From the NCBI RefSeq assembly GCF_022965805.1, contig NC_133101.1, positions 12,867,054-12,931,053 on the forward strand: 64,000 nt of DNA, given 5' to 3'. Below the pieces are notes generated by a model that ran no database searches, was not told where the DNA came from, and saw nothing but the letters and a program-made list of their open reading frames with translations. Numbering within the stretch: the stretch's first letter is position 1; each line of letters opens with the position of its first letter. The position numbers and the translations under genes were made by a program. Of the stretch, positions 1 to 12,612 are shown piece by piece. The stretch is from Primulina eburnea. Lineage: Eukaryota; Streptophyta; Magnoliopsida; Lamiales; Gesneriaceae.

Positions 1-36
1 CTTCTTTCTTCCTTGAACTTTCATTATAAACCAACA

Positions 37-1989
37 TGTCACGCCCCGAGACCGAGGCGTATGGTATATGATTTCTTCTCGGTTTGGAATTTGACATTCT
101 ACCCCAACAATTTACCATTGCATGAGTCTTGGCTATACAATCCATTCTCAGAATGATGTCAAAATCCACCATTGAGAGTTGAATAGAGTCGGCATTGAAC
201 GTATGCATATTGTTACTGATTTTATAGTCTCGATGTAACTCGAAGGTTTCGATAGCCTTACTAGTAGGTGTTGCTATCCTAAAGGTTTAACAAGCATTTT
301 AGGTTTAACTCCTAATTTCTTAGTGAACCTCTTAGATATAAAAGAATGTGTGTCACCACAATCAAACAACACATAAGCAGGTAAATTTTTTTATTAGAAT
401 AGTAACTTCTAAAAAAAACTAGTTAAGGTCCCTCTAAGTTTCTAAATCTCGAGTTCGAGGTTACTCATGGTCTTAGATTGGGTCGCCATTTCTTGCTCAA
501 ACTTTGTCAAAATTATGTTCGAAAATGGTTGCAACATGCTCGAGATTTTAGAGAATTTATGCTTAAATCGGTGTGATCTTCTTTGTGCAAAATAGGAGGG
601 TTACTTATATGTGAGGAAGAAAAGTTTTTAGTCACGATTCTATCCCTTAAATGCATCATTGATGAGCATAAATAGACCAAAAAGTAAGCTTGTTACCAAA
701 AATAGAGGATGTCAAATCTGATGAGACTCTGATTACGCCTATAAATTAGATTTTAGGTCGTTGATTGATGGTTAATATACTACCTCGAAAATAATTGTCA
801 AGGATATGAATGCACTGGTCCTTTGGCAAAATTTGACATCTTATCACGTTTTGTATATTAGGATCTCAGTCAGATTATGATCATGCTGGCTTTAATATCA
901 TTTAAATGTCATGTCCTGAGACCTAGGTGTACAGACACATTCGTTTTTTAACAATCACATAATTTTAAAATAACATGCTCGTAATACAATATATAACCAA
1001 ACCAGTTTATAAAATAATCCGTCATTGTCTTTACAACATGAAAGAAATCAAATAGTGCAGAAGAGTAAAACTTAAAACGTAAAATGACAATTGAAATATG
1101 AAAATAATCTTTCTTGGAAAGTGGCTTCTTCACCAGCTCCAGACGTCTCATGATTTGTCCATCAACTTGTTTGTTGGTATTGTATAGGGAGAGAGGTAAG
1201 GGTGACTTAATTGGGAAACACTCAGCAAGTGGGGATTGTTCGGATATATATAACAAATACATATATTTTTTCTAAACGTAACATTTCTTAACGGAAGACA
1301 TAACGTATCATAATCATATCCTGAACATGAAGCATTGAAATTTCATCTAATTTCCACGATTTTACTAATATATGTCCCCTATATGTTAATACTCAAGTGA
1401 CGAGGCCATACAATGATTATAATCTCATCATATAGAGGTCATATAACAGTTATAATCCTACCATATAGCGGTCATATCTTATAATAGCTTTCCAAATTTT
1501 TATTGAATTATATCAATGTTTGGAACATATAAAGCTTAGACAAGACATAAACGAATAAATCATGCTCAAACGAAATTGTTCAAAAATGGAACATAGAATA
1601 TCATACGTGTATAGAATATCATACGTGTATATACGTTTTTAATACATAAGCCCGATTACTTTGGTCTTTCTTGATTCCAAACGTGAATATGAGTTGCTAG
1701 ATTGTAGTTCAAATATAGTATTTGGTTGCTACTAGAAATTTTACTCGAAAATGGACAGAATAATGCCACGAAATCTGCTGCTGAAAGCCTCGAATTTGGC
1801 AGTTTTTCTTCTTGAATTTTTGTGAGGTTTTCGGTGTTCTTTTATCTTGGTTTGATCTCTTACTTATAGTTTGGATCTTACTTATAGTTGGGAAGAGAGA
1901 AGTTGAGCGGATGCCTTAGTGAACGTTTTAAGGCTTTTAAGCAGCTTATTTAATGCTATAATGTAGCCATCAATTGGGTGTTACAATAT
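37..1989 (-). mobile_element. Degenerate, internally deleted gypsy element (tentative)
   Basis: An LTR-like terminus starting TGTCACGCCCCGAGACC lies at 37, and a diverged similar terminus (TGTCATGTCCTGAGACC) lies at 907-908. Just inside the second one, on the minus strand, is a degenerate primer-binding-site-like stretch (TGATATTAAAGCC, compare TGGTATCAGAGCC). A right end TGTTACA falls near 1989. This fits a minus-strand element with its 5' LTR at about 908-1989 and most of pol deleted, but no matching target duplication was found. The boundaries are inference. Confidence 0.3.
95..400 (-). pseudogene. Decayed Ty3/gypsy aspartic protease fragment
   Basis: Read on the minus strand, this stretch gives a retropepsin-like segment with a DCGDTHSFIS motif (D-G-x-T/S-H-S-F-I core of Ty3/gypsy proteases), preceded by LPAYVLF and followed by a IILRMDW-like end. 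Proteases of this family cut the Gag-Pol polyprotein. The frame is interrupted near 280 and no long ORF remains, so it is a relic. The retroelement it belonged to is probably represented also by the LTR-like stretch at 908-1989. Confidence 0.55.
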
Positions 1990-2165
1990 GAATACGGACA
2001 TGGCTTAATTTTTGAGATTTGTCATTATAGGTTGTCATCAAGTCATTGAATGGGTTCAAACTTATTGGATGTGCCCAAAATTTCGAGTTCTTGGGCTGTA
2101 GTATTTATAAATTTTTGTGGCCTTAACACAACCTATTAATGAATATATAATTCAGTCTTCGGAAA
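1990..2165. other. Unassigned AT-rich sequence
   Basis: No coding potential, repeat terminus or RNA gene could be recognised here. Confidence 0.5.
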
Positions 2166-3041
2166 ATTAATCGACAAGATATACCATCCGAGCAGATCCT
2201 ATATACGGTTTCTAGCTTATACATATCATCAACCACAATGCATCTGCTCCTATGTATGTCGATACCATACTGAACCTCGCCATCTGATGACCCTCGTGGA
2301 GTCGATAAATGAGTCAAAGTCTAGCACTAGTACGTAGATCATCTATGTTGTCTCGGATCAAAATACTAATGATATAAAACCTTAACTGCAGACTAATCTA
2401 CTCGATAAATAATAACCAGTTGGAAAGTCGGATGGAAGGTTGTCCAGTGACTCATCATATGATCACACATTTGTATGATTGAATATCTCTATGCACATAC
2501 CAATGAAACGTGACCTATAACATCACATATATGTCTCGAAATAGAGTGACCAATGTATACCTTATTTTTTAATCAAAATTGGATAATCGTTTTTTTTCCG
2601 ACGAAATTAAGGTGTAAGACTTGTCATACAAAAGTACAAAACAAATGTTTTTTTTTACATTTACCCCATCATATATTGATATGAAGATTTCATTCCATGG
2701 ATTCATGAATGATTTCAACTTTGTCAAATTTTGTCTACCTTTTCCTGAACTAATAATGTTGCAAATCATTAATGAATCAAGTCTTAAAAATATTGTTTTA
2801 GAAAAAAAATCATAAAGAAACTAAATATTTGGAAAAAAAAATATTATCAGTATATAGTATGCATATGATTTATGAGCTAAATTATTTATATATTATATTA
2901 AATAAACACAATGTGTATGTCGGCTAGTTTAAGTGTAAAGTTAAGGTTAAATCATTGGGATATTTTTGCACGTGTGTGAAGATTTTGTGTGCTTACACGA
3001 ATGAATCAGTTGGAATATGTGAAAAAGTCGTTTAAAGATGA

Positions 3042-3238
3042 AAAAGTTGATTCTTTGATAGATTCGGATAAACATTAAATTATACAGTCACAAACACAAA
3101 ACGTGGCAGTGGAGGTGTCACAAGGGGTTTTGTGAAAAAGTTAATTCCTTTCGATAGATTCTTAAAAACATTAAAGTATATAGTCACAAATCACAACACG
3201 TGGCAGTAGAGGTGTCACAAGGGGTTTTGTGTGACAAA
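3042..3238. repeat. Tandem duplication of about 97 bp
   Basis: Two adjacent diverged units both contain GTCACAAA, ACGTGGCAGT and GAGGTGTCACAAGGGG and end in GGTTTTGTG. Copy 2 of the segmental duplication (26335-26520) has the same pair, with part of the first unit deleted. Confidence 0.7.
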
Positions 3239-3252
3239 GTGTGTAGTAGGTG

Positions 3253-3487
3253 GAGGGATGACAATGGGGTGGAGTTGGGTTTGTTATCTCCATCCTAGTC
3301 TTTGAATTACATCCCTACCCCTATACCTATCACGATCTTCGTTTTTTCGGGTTCGGGTTCGGGTTCGGTTCCCATTTCAAAAATATTAATGGTGCAGCAC
3401 GGCGTGGGTACAGGGATTCCCCGCCCCGATCCCCGTTTCAAGTTTTCCCCGTGGGTCTCCAAATCCGTGGGAAAATTGTCATCTCTG
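3253..3487. mobile_element. hAT-type MITE (copy 1)
   Basis: A 235-bp non-coding element with short terminal inverted repeats (GAGGGATGACAAT at the left, ATTGTCATCTCTG at the right, close to the usual CAGGG/CAGAG hAT ends). It is flanked by a perfect 8-bp duplication AGTAGGTG at 3245-3252 and 3488-3495. The interior is rich in GGGTTCGGGTTCGG and CCCCGCCCCGATCCCCG. Present at the same place in copy 2, so it inserted before the segmental duplication. Confidence 0.8.
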
Positions 3488-3495
3488 AGTAGGTG

Positions 3496-4300
3496 TTGGT
3501 GTTTAAATTTATGGAAAATAACTTTTTTAATCAGCCAATATTGTTTATTTTGAGTTTTAGTTTATTAACAGGTTAAATATTGGTCATTGTACACTAACTA
3601 TCAGTGTTCGGTTATTTTGGTTAAATTACTGATGCGACGCTGAATATATTAACTTTTTCGACATCATAGCAGCATTCTTTTTAATGTTAGTAAATTTTTG
3701 TTCAACTTAACAATTTTCAATGTAAGATCAATATTTTTTGTTTCAATGTCACAATTTTCAATATATAATCAACACTATAAAGATAATTTTCTTAACTAAA
3801 CACATAAACTAAGCTTTACAATAATGACATTCTATTACAATTAACTATAAAAAATTGATTTTTTAGCATTTTTATTTGCAAAGTGATCAACCAATATTTC
3901 ATAAATAGATTTTAATTCGAACTCATTGATGTTGCAGAATATCACGAACCGGAACCTTTTAGTGCATTCCAAAAACTTCTAAATAGGTGCTCTGTAGAGG
4001 TTCAAACACTTCTAAAACATTCTCCATATTTCATCAATTAAAAGTTTTCCGTGAAATCTTTTGTGCATAGAATAATCATTTAGAATAGTATAGAATGTAA
4101 TTAACTAGAATAGTGTAGATCTTAGAACCTCCTAGAGAGTTGATATGTATCGCTTTCATTGTAGAAAGCTACTAGTATAAATAGGATTAATATAAATAGG
4201 GTGAAGCTCTTATTGTAAACTACCAAGTTTTCAAGCAATATATCATTTTCTTTAAAAGTTTTCAAGAAGCATTTTTACTTAAGTCACTTTCACACAAGCA
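3496..4300. other. AT-rich non-coding DNA
   Basis: Part of the DNA inserted into the copia LTR relic. No terminal repeats, ORF or RNA gene recognised. Also present in copy 2. Confidence 0.5.
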
Positions 4301-4719
4301 CCAAAAGACTTTATGTATGCAGCTTACATGAGTAAACTTATAAAGTAAATGTCATAATTGTACAAAACCATAAAATATTATTAAAATAAAGATCGTTTTA
4401 CATTAGAGCCAATAAAAACCCAAGCCACAAGTTGGCTCGCCGGACACCTACTCTAACAAATACAAAATACTTGGAAATTCAAATATCCAACCATATTTTT
4501 CCTACCAATTAATAGAATAAACATCCTTCCATGGTAGTTATTATGTATAGGACATATCAGTGGATTTTCACAGAAGCACCGCAGAAGGAAAAATTGGAAA
4601 CACAGACCTGCTGACGGAGATAGAAGCCTGTCATAAATCATAGATTGTAAGGGGCTGCTGTCTGAGGATTTCAGTCGAGAGGGCGACTTTTCATTGACAA
4701 TTTTTAAAGATGAATTTCG

Positions 4720-6937
4720 TTATACTGGAGATGGGGAGAGTAAATATTCAGGCTGTAATCTTTGTAGAAGTATCCCACATAAGGGACAACATGGTGAGAA
4801 AGATTTATTGAAGGTTGAAGATTCGAAAAAAGATTTAAAATTGGAAGGGTATAAAGGCATCGTGAAAAAAATTAGAGGTGCCAACTTTGAAGCTCGTCTT
4901 TGACAACACATGCAAAACAGGAATATTTAGCAGGGCAAAGTTGCATAGATACAGAACACCGGTGTAGCTTATGGGTTTGATCAACTCCATTGCCATTCTT
5001 CACTCCCGAACAAATGGCGTATTCTATTGATTCAAATGGCACAATTGTTGAACAAAAACTGCAAAGTTCTTCATATTCAAAACTCTCTCTCCTGTTAATA
5101 AAGCAAGAATGGAACCAGCCTTCAACTAATAGATTGATACAGTATCTTAAGATGCTATTCTATGTATGTGTGCATGGATGAACCAAAAGAAGTTCAACAA
5201 AGATAAGAACATCATGAATTACCTCTTCTTAATTTTACCAACTTTGGCAGCAAGAAATTTTAAATAATCCTCGACAATTTTCTCATGAAGTGAGATATAG
5301 TGCTCCAGTTGTGGCCATTCATCAGGACGCCAACAGCCAACATCGCAAAAATTTGTTGGAACATCTGACAGAAGATCTAAAATGGCAGAAAAATATAAAC
5401 CAACAAGTCTTCTCCGTAGTTCATTTTCACAGCACAACTGCAACTCCTTCCATACATTTGTCTGTTCCTCTATGGCACTACTGAATCTTTCCAAGTCTTG
5501 GTGATTTCTACTCTCGCTCACCTCATCATTTTTAAGCACAACATGCCTGATGATTACATTGATGAGGTGCAACTTACGGGTTGAAAGAGTGGGCAAAATT
5601 TTAAATGCCGTAGACAAGAACGTAGTAAAATGCCAAAATTGGATCCAAAATAAGATGTCAACCATTTCTGCAGAATATGTCTGCATTGTTTGGTATCGAC
5701 TGTTTGGAAGACACGAGGGCTGCCACAATATCCCAAATGTTCAGAAGCCCACTGAAACTCCCACACAGACTCAAAGACCATAATATGTTTTTTTCCCACC
5801 AAATTAATTCTACCTCAGGGAAACCAGGAAATGAACCGAAATCAATATCAAAACATATATTGGAGGAAGTGTCCAATTGCTGCCCTCCAATCCAAAGGAA
5901 CTCGATAGCAGCTTTTTGAGTTCTGTAAAATTACAATAACATTTATTGGTCAATCAAACATAGGTAACTGTTTGAACGGTTAGTTCTTATTGCTTCCATT
6001 CACCTTTTGACTAAATCATCAAAATTTTCTTTTAAAGAAATGTGGGTGCTTGTTTGTTGAAAGCATCTATCCACATGGCAGTTGCTATTTCATAATTTGT
6101 TACCAGAAAATATAATTTTAAAAGTTCACCTTTCCTGGTACATGGGATTTAATAAATCAGAATCAAATCTTCGAGCCTGAAAATAACAGACACCAAACTT
6201 CTTATAACTAGATTTAAGTATAGGGGTATCAATGACATCTATTCAGCATAAGGTAAAAGGTGACCAAGTGCAAGAAAAGGATCAAGAGATTCCATTGCTT
6301 AGAGTCATTTCAGTCAACTAAGCTCCTTTTCCTAGGTATTATTATATGACTCTTGTTCCGGAGAGATGAAATTTCGATCTTTCTATTTTCCTCTTTATTT
6401 TTATTTTCAGTAAATTTTCTTTATTTTTGTAAAGGGCAAGAAGCAAGATATTGACCAATCTCATCTGAAACATAATATGAGAGAAGTAAAAAATCAATTT
6501 TTTGGATGGTATGTTATCTAAGATTTTTCTCAAAATGCTATGAATAGAATTCAGTTTTTTCTTCAAATCTTGAATCGCTACATCGAGTGAGTTTATTTTT
6601 TTGACTTAAAATTTGACAAGAGAGAAAAACTAGTACAATATTCAGGATAAGTTCATGGACATTCAAATTATAAGAGAATGGACGGATGGAATATGATACC
6701 ACAGCAATTGCCAAGCTCCCATGAGATACTGCCACACCAAAGCAAGAATCATATACATATGGAACCTGCAGAGAAAATCTAGAGTCTATTGGAAACAAAT
6801 ATGAAAATTTAAAACAAAAGTAAACATGAAAAGTAAAAGCATACATCTGAGGAGCTATTCAAACCAGGAGTATTTGAAGGAATGTGTATTTCCCTTAGTG
6901 CTTTCCCAACTAAATTCCACGCTTTCATTGAGTTGTC
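4720..6937 (-). pseudogene. GTF3C4-like (TFIIIC 90-kDa subunit) 3' gene fragment, copy 1
   Basis: Five 3' exons of the gene at 28001-37071 are recognisable on the minus strand: exon 11 6845-6937, exon 12 6700-6765, exon 13 6130-6176, exon 14 5223-5922, exon 15 4720-5091, all with GT-AG borders. They encode the end of the WD40 region, a helical middle part and the C-terminal zinc-finger region (CCPLCGILLQRLQP near the end). Compared with copy 2, exons 14 and 15 carry three single-base deletions (near 5680, 5630 and 4919) that break the frame. Three codons that are stops in copy 2 are sense here (Leu in exon 11, Cys in exon 12, Gln in exon 14). Exons 1-10 and the promoter are absent because the copy ends in intron 10, at the gypsy LTR. 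It cannot make the full protein. Confidence 0.85.
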
Positions 6938-7075
6938 CTGTAATACATGAACTGATCAAATAATCTGGAGGGCTACCAAGCTTTTCAACCTCAAGGCTTT
7001 CTGCTAAGGCATTACTTGATAACAAAAGCAATTAACATGGATTTTTTTAATTTTTAATATCTGTTGAACTAACAC

Positions 7076-8053
7076 TGTGGGGCCCTTAGCTCCTAATCGT
7101 TATTATAACACACTATCTGATTAGGGTTAATTAATTACATCGGAAAACGAGTTTAAAATTTCCTTTACAATGAGCCCAAATCTTTTTATTTGAATACTAA
7201 AAATAGTATTTCAACTAATATCATAAAACATGCCCACACGTAATCAAATCCAATCACATACAAATATCACATATCCTCGGGACATGCCCCGGTATATAGA
7301 TACATATACATATATATTGGGAACAAGACATGAAACCTCAACTCAAATTGCGACTCCCTCCAGAAGCACCATCTTCGGTCTCCTGATATCCTGGAGTACC
7401 TGTCATTGTCCACACACAAAGACAACAACAACCTCCCTTGGGGGTGAGCAAAGCTCCGTATGGAACAACCAATCATATATACCACAGATATCTAAATAAT
7501 GATATATGGTATGCAATGCATGTATGTCGAGGAGGTATCGGGTAATATGCCCATCCACTGAGCACATGTCAGAATCAATCAAATCGCTGTCAAATCAATG
7601 CTCGAGCTGGCACACCGGCCAATATGGGAATACACGTATGATAGCGTCGGCAAAACGTCATCAAATCCCACATCTCATATCCAATCATATGGGGCCACAA
7701 TTGTCTATGCTTTACGGGTCATATAATACCGGCATAGCGATTGTGTTCAAAACCCCGGAATCCAATCCAATCATATCAAGGTATCCAAGAATCATAGCTC
7801 AACGTGCATGTCATGTATCGATGTATGCATAAAATGATGTGTGTTAACAAAACATTTATTTTATACATCGATATACAACTCAATGTCATGTATGCCACAT
7901 CAATCAACAAATAAGGCATATATACACATAATCTCAATCCAATCAATCCAAAATATATCATATAATACAGATACCTGTCGTATGTTACCCGATCGCAACA
8001 TACCTCAATTCTTCGTTCCAAATTGATGCATTTTGAAGATATCAATATAATAC
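7076..8053 (-). mobile_element. Ty3/gypsy LTR, terminal part (element A, left piece)
   Basis: Begins TGTGGGGCCCTTAGC directly at the end of the duplicated segment (CTAACAC). The minus orientation is inferred because the continuation at 14922-15470 resembles, on the minus strand, the leader part of the other LTRs in the block. The 6.9-kb element at 8054-14916 is inserted in it. No coding sequence. Confidence 0.6.
8049..8053. repeat. Target-site duplication AATAC, left
   Basis: Matches 14917-14921 exactly and flanks the TG...CA ends of the nested element. Confidence 0.9.
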
Positions 8054-8738
8054 TGTAGTGACCCGTTCCAGAATCACCTACTAATCAGAACTTAAGCATG
8101 CAAAACTAATCATTTAAAACTGAATCAGGTAAAACAGCGGAAAAACAGTAATGCAACCCAATCGAATCTGCAAGTACAAAATACTTAAACAACCAGATCG
8201 AACTAAAAACCAAGAACAAATACCAACAACTACAGGTCAACCTCTGCCAGCTCCCTGTCCACTCCCTCCTGGACCGTCCAACCTGAGACCTGCCCCATCG
8301 AATAGGGTGTCCAAAACAGAGATAAACCGAGGACGTGAGCATAAAACGCTCAGCACCGAAAGCATGAGTATACAAGACTATGACATGCATGTATGCAAAA
8401 TGTACTGGATACCAGGATCTGGGTATAACGAAATACTGCTCTGGTAAATGACGTCAAGGTATGTAGCACTCTGCGCCGTCGCACCAGGAGGTGGCTCCCA
8501 TACCAAAATAAACCTGTGGATATACCGGTGACCTGACCACCGTCGGCCAACGGGGTCCAACCATCCGCAGTCAGCCCACTGATGCCGCTAGCTCCCAACT
8601 AGAGCACAGCTCCGCTACAAAACCAGTAGCTCCCCGCTAGTGCCTGAACCTCGGGAAAAGACTAGACACCCATCAGAAACGACTAAAACGCTATGGAACA
8701 CTCGGAATTGGCGAGTAAAAAGTGAAGCCTCGCGCCTC

Positions 8739-8746
8739 TATTTATA
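8739..8746 (-). promoter_or_regulatory. LTR TATA box
   Basis: TATAAATA on the minus strand, followed by GAGGCGCGAGG. It lies downstream of the U3 repeats, where the retrotransposon promoter is expected. The same box is at 14611-14618 in the 5' LTR. Confidence 0.65.
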
Positions 8747-8815
8747 GACAACGATCGGTAGATCCGATCCACTTCGGACGATCCGATCCGGCACACTTCG
8801 GACCTTCCGAACCCT

Positions 8816-8975
8816 GATCGGACGATCCGAACCCTGCATGTCTTCCACGTGTCCAGCCACCTGTCTCGGACGCTCCGAACCCTGATCGGACGATCCGAAC
8901 CCTGCATGGCTTCCACGTGTTCAGCCACCTGTCTCGGACGATCCGAACCCTGATCGGACGATCCGAACCCGGTTC
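8816..8975 (-). repeat. 68-bp U3 tandem repeats
   Basis: Two and a third units of about 68 bp containing CGGACGATCCGAACCCTG, CTTCCACGTGT and CAGCCACCTGTCTCGG. They lie just upstream of the TATA box on the minus strand and each full unit has a CACGTG core, so they may act as enhancer repeats (inference). The same array occurs in the 5' LTR at about 14688-14847. Confidence 0.75.
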
Positions 8976-9044
8976 GGTCCTTCCGATCCCACCGAAATAT
9001 AATTAATCCAATAATTAACTCAAATTAGGTATCGGGATACTACA

Positions 9045-9063
9045 TTCTCCCCCCCTAAAAAGG
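9045..9063 (-). promoter_or_regulatory. Polypurine tract
   Basis: On the minus strand CCTTTTTAGGGGGGGAGAA ends directly at the 3' LTR, the normal position of the plus-strand primer for reverse transcription. Confidence 0.8.
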
Positions 9064-9183
9064 ATTTCGTCCGCGAAATCGAGTCTGAAGAATGACAATT
9101 CTGAACAACAATTCATTCAACTTAAGAATGAATTACAACTGAAAGTACAACTGAAATTACAATCATAACTGAAGATACTACAA

Positions 9184-12100
9184 CTAGAACAACTCTGGAT
9201 GCTCTGACCGCATGCGACTCTCTAGTTCCCAAGTAGCTTCTTCAGTACCTCGGCGCTGCCACTGCACTAAGACAAGAGGAATAGTCTTATTCCGCAGTAC
9301 CTTATCCTTCCGGTCTAAGATCGAAACCGGTCTTTCCACAAAAGACAAATCCGGATTCAGCTGAACTTCTGTCGGATGCAAAACATGAGACTCATCCGCT
9401 ACGTATCGTCTTAACAAGGACACATGAAACACATTGTGAACACTAGACAGATACGGCGGCAAAGCTAATCTGTAGGCCAAATCTCCCACACATTCTAAGA
9501 TCTCAAAAGGACCAATGAATCTCGGAGATAGCTTACCCTTGAGTCCAAATCTCAGAATCCTCCGAAAAGGTGATACCTTGAGAAACACTTTCTCGCCTGC
9601 ATCAAAATGAAGAGGTCTGCGCTTGGTGTTCGCATAACTCGCTTGTCGATCCTGAGCAGTCTTAATCCGCTGTTTGATCACAAGAACTTTGTCCATGGCC
9701 TGCTGAATCAATTCTGGACCCTCGACCTGTCGTTCTCCGACTTCCTCCCAGAACAGAGGAGTACGACAACGTCGACCATACAATGCTTCAAACGGAGACA
9801 TACCAATACTCCTATGAAAACTGTTGTTGTATGCAAACTCTATCAGTGGCAGATGATCCTGCCAAGCTGGCCCGAAATCCATTACACAAGATCTCAACAT
9901 ATCCTCAAGGGTACAAATAGTCCTCTCTGACTGACCGTCAGTCTCTGGGTGATATGCAGTACTTAAACTCAAGGTAGTGCCCAAAGCTTGCTGAAAGCTG
10001 CCCCAAAATCTAGATGTAAATCGAGGATCTCTGTCACTAACGATACTCACGGGCACACCATGAAACCGTACAATCTCCTGAATGTACAACCGTGCCATCC
10101 GATCGAAAGTGAAATCTCTGTTATACGGAAGAAAATGGGCAGACTTAGTAAGCCGATCCACTACCACCCGGATAGCATCTCTATTCCTCACAGACATAGG
10201 CAAGTGAGTCACGAAGTCCATCGTGATATGCTCCCACTTCCACTCCGGAATAGGAAGATTCTGCAACAAACCTCCAGGTCGTCGATACTCAGCCTTCACC
10301 TGCTGACAGACTAGGCACTTGGAGACATACTGATAAACATTACGTTTCATACCTTTCCACCAAAATCGAGTCCTCAAATCCTTATACATCTTGTTGCTCC
10401 CCGGATGAACACTCAACTTGCTACGATGAGCCTGGGACAAAATTTCCTCCCTCAAAGTGTCATCTTCCGGTACAACAACACGACCAGATAAGCACAAAAG
10501 ACCCTCGGACTGATAGTGGAATCCAGAAGTATTATCTCCATCAGCCAACCGAGCTAATTTCTGAACATTAGAATCAGACATCTGAGCATCTCTAATCCGA
10601 GAATACAAAACTGGCTCAGACAAAATAGTAGCTACACGGATACTCTCCGTTCCCTTCCGGTGCTTACAATTGAATCCCATCGAACAGAAATCCTGAATAA
10701 TCCCAGATACAGCACAAGTCTGAAGAGCAGACAATCTCACCTTGCGACTAAGAGCATCGGCCGTGAGATTCGCAGATCCTGGATGATACTTGATCTCACA
10801 ATCATAATCCTTGAGTAGATCCATCCAACGACGCTGACGCATGTTCAACTCAGCCTGAGTGAACAGATACTTCAAACTCTTATGATCAGTGAAAATCTCA
10901 AATCGCTCACCATACAGATAATGGCGCCAGATTTTCAAAGCAAAAACGATCGCTGCTAATTCCAGATCATGAACAGGATAGTTTTCCTCATGAGGCTTCA
11001 ACTGTCTCGACGCATAAGCAATCACATGCTCATTCTGCATCAGAACACACCCTAGTCCCTGTAAAGAGGCATCGGTGTAAACACTGAAACCACCAGATCC
11101 AGACGGTAAAGCCAAAACAGGCGCAGATGTCAAACGTCTGCGAAGTTCCAAGAAACTCTCTTCGCACTCTGATGTCCACTCAAATGAAACATCTTTCCGA
11201 GTGAGCTGAGTGAGTGGCTTAGCAATCTGAGAGAAGTTGACAATGAAACGGCGATAATACCCAGCCAATCCCAGAAAACTGCGGATCTCGGCTACTGTCG
11301 TCGGACGCGACCAGTTCAATACCGCTTGCACCTTGCTCGGGTCAACTGAAACTCCCTTGCTAGAAATGACATGACCAAGGAATACAACCCTGTCAATCCA
11401 AAACTCACATTTACTCAACTTCGCATAAAGCTGATTCTCGCGAAGTGTCTGTAAAATAATCCTTAAGTGTTGTACGTGTTCTTGCTGATCATGCGAATAG
11501 ATTAAGATATCATCTATAAACACCACAACAAACTTATCCAAGAAATCCCGAAATACCCGATTCATCAGATCCATAAAAACTGCTGGTGCATTCGTCACTC
11601 CAAAAGGCATAACCAAAAACTCATAATGCAAATACCGGGTCCTGAATGCAGTCTTCGATATATCTCCCTGAAGAACTCGAAGCTGATGATAACCAGACCT
11701 TAAATCAATCTTGGAATACACAGAGGTACCTTGCAGTTGATCAAATAAATCATCAATCCGTGGCAATGGATACTTATTCTTTATCGTAGCACGATTCAAC
11801 TGCCGATAATCTATGCAGAGCCGCATAGAACCATCCTTCTTTTTGACAAAAAGAACTGGTGCTCCCCACGGGGACACACTGGATCGAATATACCCCTTGT
11901 CAAGAAGGTCCTGCAACTGCTGTTTCAATTCTTGCATCTCCGATGGAGCGAAACGATAAGGAGCTCTAGAGATTGGTGCCGTGCCTGGCACTAAATCAAT
12001 GCCGAAATCCACTTCCCGAACGGGAGGAAAACCAGGAATCTCCTCGGGAAAAACATCCGGAAAATCGCAAACCACTGGAATGTCACTGATACCGACACTA

Positions 12101-12612
12101 TCTGCGGACGAATCAATAGCATAGATAAGGTAGACTTCCCCGCCCGACTCTAAAGCACGACAGGCTTTCAGAGCAGAAACCACAGGCATCGGGGGTCGCG
12201 CTCCCTCTCCATAGAAAAACCAACTGTCGCCCTTAACTGGACGAAACTGCACAAACTTCTGATAACAGTCCACAGTAGCTCTAAACACAGTCAGCACATC
12301 TATTCCCAGAATGCAATCAAAATCCTCCATCGCAAGAATCATCAAATTAGCAGTTAAAACATTACCCTCAAACTCTAGAGGACAACCCAAAACTAGACGT
12401 TTAGCTAGCACCGAATGACCCATCGGTGTGGAAACAGATACCACAACGTCCAAAGAAGTGAAAGATAACGCATGACGCTTAGCAAATCTCGCAGATATGA
12501 ATGAATGCGATGCACCAGTATCAATGAGAACGTAAGCAGGTAATCCACATAATAGAAAAACACCTGCGATATCTCTCGTTCTCCTCAGCAACCTGATCCT
12601 GGTTAAGAGCAA
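9184..12612 (-). CDS. Pol polyprotein: protease, RT, RNase H, integrase, chromodomain
   Basis: A 1142-codon reading frame. In order: retropepsin with [13 protein letters not shown] near residue 30; reverse transcriptase with [32 protein letters not shown] and the catalytic FIDDILIY; RNase H starting near SVYTDAS; integrase with an HHCC zinc finger ([17 protein letters not shown]) and catalytic [11 protein letters not shown] and E residues; then a C-terminal region ending VQW...EEATWELE that resembles a chromodomain. It copies the element's RNA into DNA and inserts it into chromatin. The frame overlaps the end of gag by about 90 bp in another phase; related elements usually have one gag-pol frame, so a single-base indel near 12570 is the likeliest reason. 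The ATG used for the coordinates is therefore probably not a real start. Confidence 0.9.
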   Translation of the reverse strand: MLLTRIRLLRRTRDIAGVFLLCGLPAYVLIDTGASHSFISARFAKRHALSFTSLDVVVSVSTPMGHSVLAKRLVLGCPLEFEGNVLTANLMILAMEDFDCILGIDVLTVFRATVDCYQKFVQFRPVKGDSWFFYGEGARPPMPVVSALKACRALESGGEVYLIYAIDSSADSVGISDIPVVCDFPDVFPEEIPGFPPVREVDFGIDLVPGTAPISRAPYRFAPSEMQELKQQLQDLLDKGYIRSSVSPWGAPVLFVKKKDGSMRLCIDYRQLNRATIKNKYPLPRIDDLFDQLQGTSVYSKIDLRSGYHQLRVLQGDISKTAFRTRYLHYEFLVMPFGVTNAPAVFMDLMNRVFRDFLDKFVVVFIDDILIYSHDQQEHVQHLRIILQTLRENQLYAKLSKCEFWIDRVVFLGHVISSKGVSVDPSKVQAVLNWSRPTTVAEIRSFLGLAGYYRRFIVNFSQIAKPLTQLTRKDVSFEWTSECEESFLELRRRLTSAPVLALPSGSGGFSVYTDASLQGLGCVLMQNEHVIAYASRQLKPHEENYPVHDLELAAIVFALKIWRHYLYGERFEIFTDHKSLKYLFTQAELNMRQRRWMDLLKDYDCEIKYHPGSANLTADALSRKVRLSALQTCAVSGIIQDFCSMGFNCKHRKGTESIRVATILSEPVLYSRIRDAQMSDSNVQKLARLADGDNTSGFHYQSEGLLCLSGRVVVPEDDTLREEILSQAHRSKLSVHPGSNKMYKDLRTRFWWKGMKRNVYQYVSKCLVCQQVKAEYRRPGGLLQNLPIPEWKWEHITMDFVTHLPMSVRNRDAIRVVVDRLTKSAHFLPYNRDFTFDRMARLYIQEIVRFHGVPVSIVSDRDPRFTSRFWGSFQQALGTTLSLSTAYHPETDGQSERTICTLEDMLRSCVMDFGPAWQDHLPLIEFAYNNSFHRSIGMSPFEALYGRRCRTPLFWEEVGERQVEGPELIQQAMDKVLVIKQRIKTAQDRQASYANTKRRPLHFDAGEKVFLKVSPFRRILRFGLKGKLSPRFIGPFEILECVGDLAYRLALPPYLSSVHNVFHVSLLRRYVADESHVLHPTEVQLNPDLSFVERPVSILDRKDKVLRNKTIPLVLVQWQRRGTEEATWELESRMRSEHPELF

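Larger units (their letters stand above)
2166..4459 (-). mobile_element. Ty1/copia LTR relic, split by inserted DNA (copy 1)
   Basis: The stretch 2170-2560 is a diverged match to the copia LTR interior at about 62560-62945 (shared stretches around the ATGCATC-CTCCTATGT and CTCGATAA-TTGGAAAGTC blocks). The stretch 4305-4459 matches the LTR end at 63065-63219, ending CTACTCTAACA like the LTR there. Together they look like one old minus-oriented LTR with about 1.7 kb of other DNA, including a hAT MITE, inserted between the two parts. No target duplication could be assigned. The relic lies downstream of the GTF3C4-like gene fragment and is duplicated with it. Confidence 0.6.
2329..7075. repeat. 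Segmental duplication, copy 1 (direct repeat)
   Basis: This segment matches 25610-30358 in the same orientation along its whole length with scattered substitutions and small indels. It starts at AGTACGTAGATC in both copies and ends at CTAACAC. It contains the copia LTR relic, a hAT MITE and exons 11-15 of the GTF3C4-like gene. On its left the sequence continues uninterrupted through AGTAC, so copy 1 preserves the empty site of the LTR that abuts copy 2 at 25609. On its right it is cut by a gypsy LTR end at 7076. Confidence 0.9.
8054..9044 (-). repeat. 3' LTR of the nested Tekay-like element
   Basis: 991 bp, minus orientation; read on the plus strand it runs TGTAGTGACCC...GATACTACA. Compared with the 1222-bp 5' LTR it lacks 231 bp (equivalent of about 14207-14437); the deletion point CCATCC/GCAGTC shows a TCC microhomology. 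The LTR holds a TATA box and 68-bp U3 repeats. Confidence 0.92.

Noticed and set aside
12521..12612. Gag-pol overlap as a programmed frameshift
   Set aside because: No clear slippery heptamer with a downstream structure was seen; relatives commonly have one frame, so an indel is simpler. Left open in the findings.
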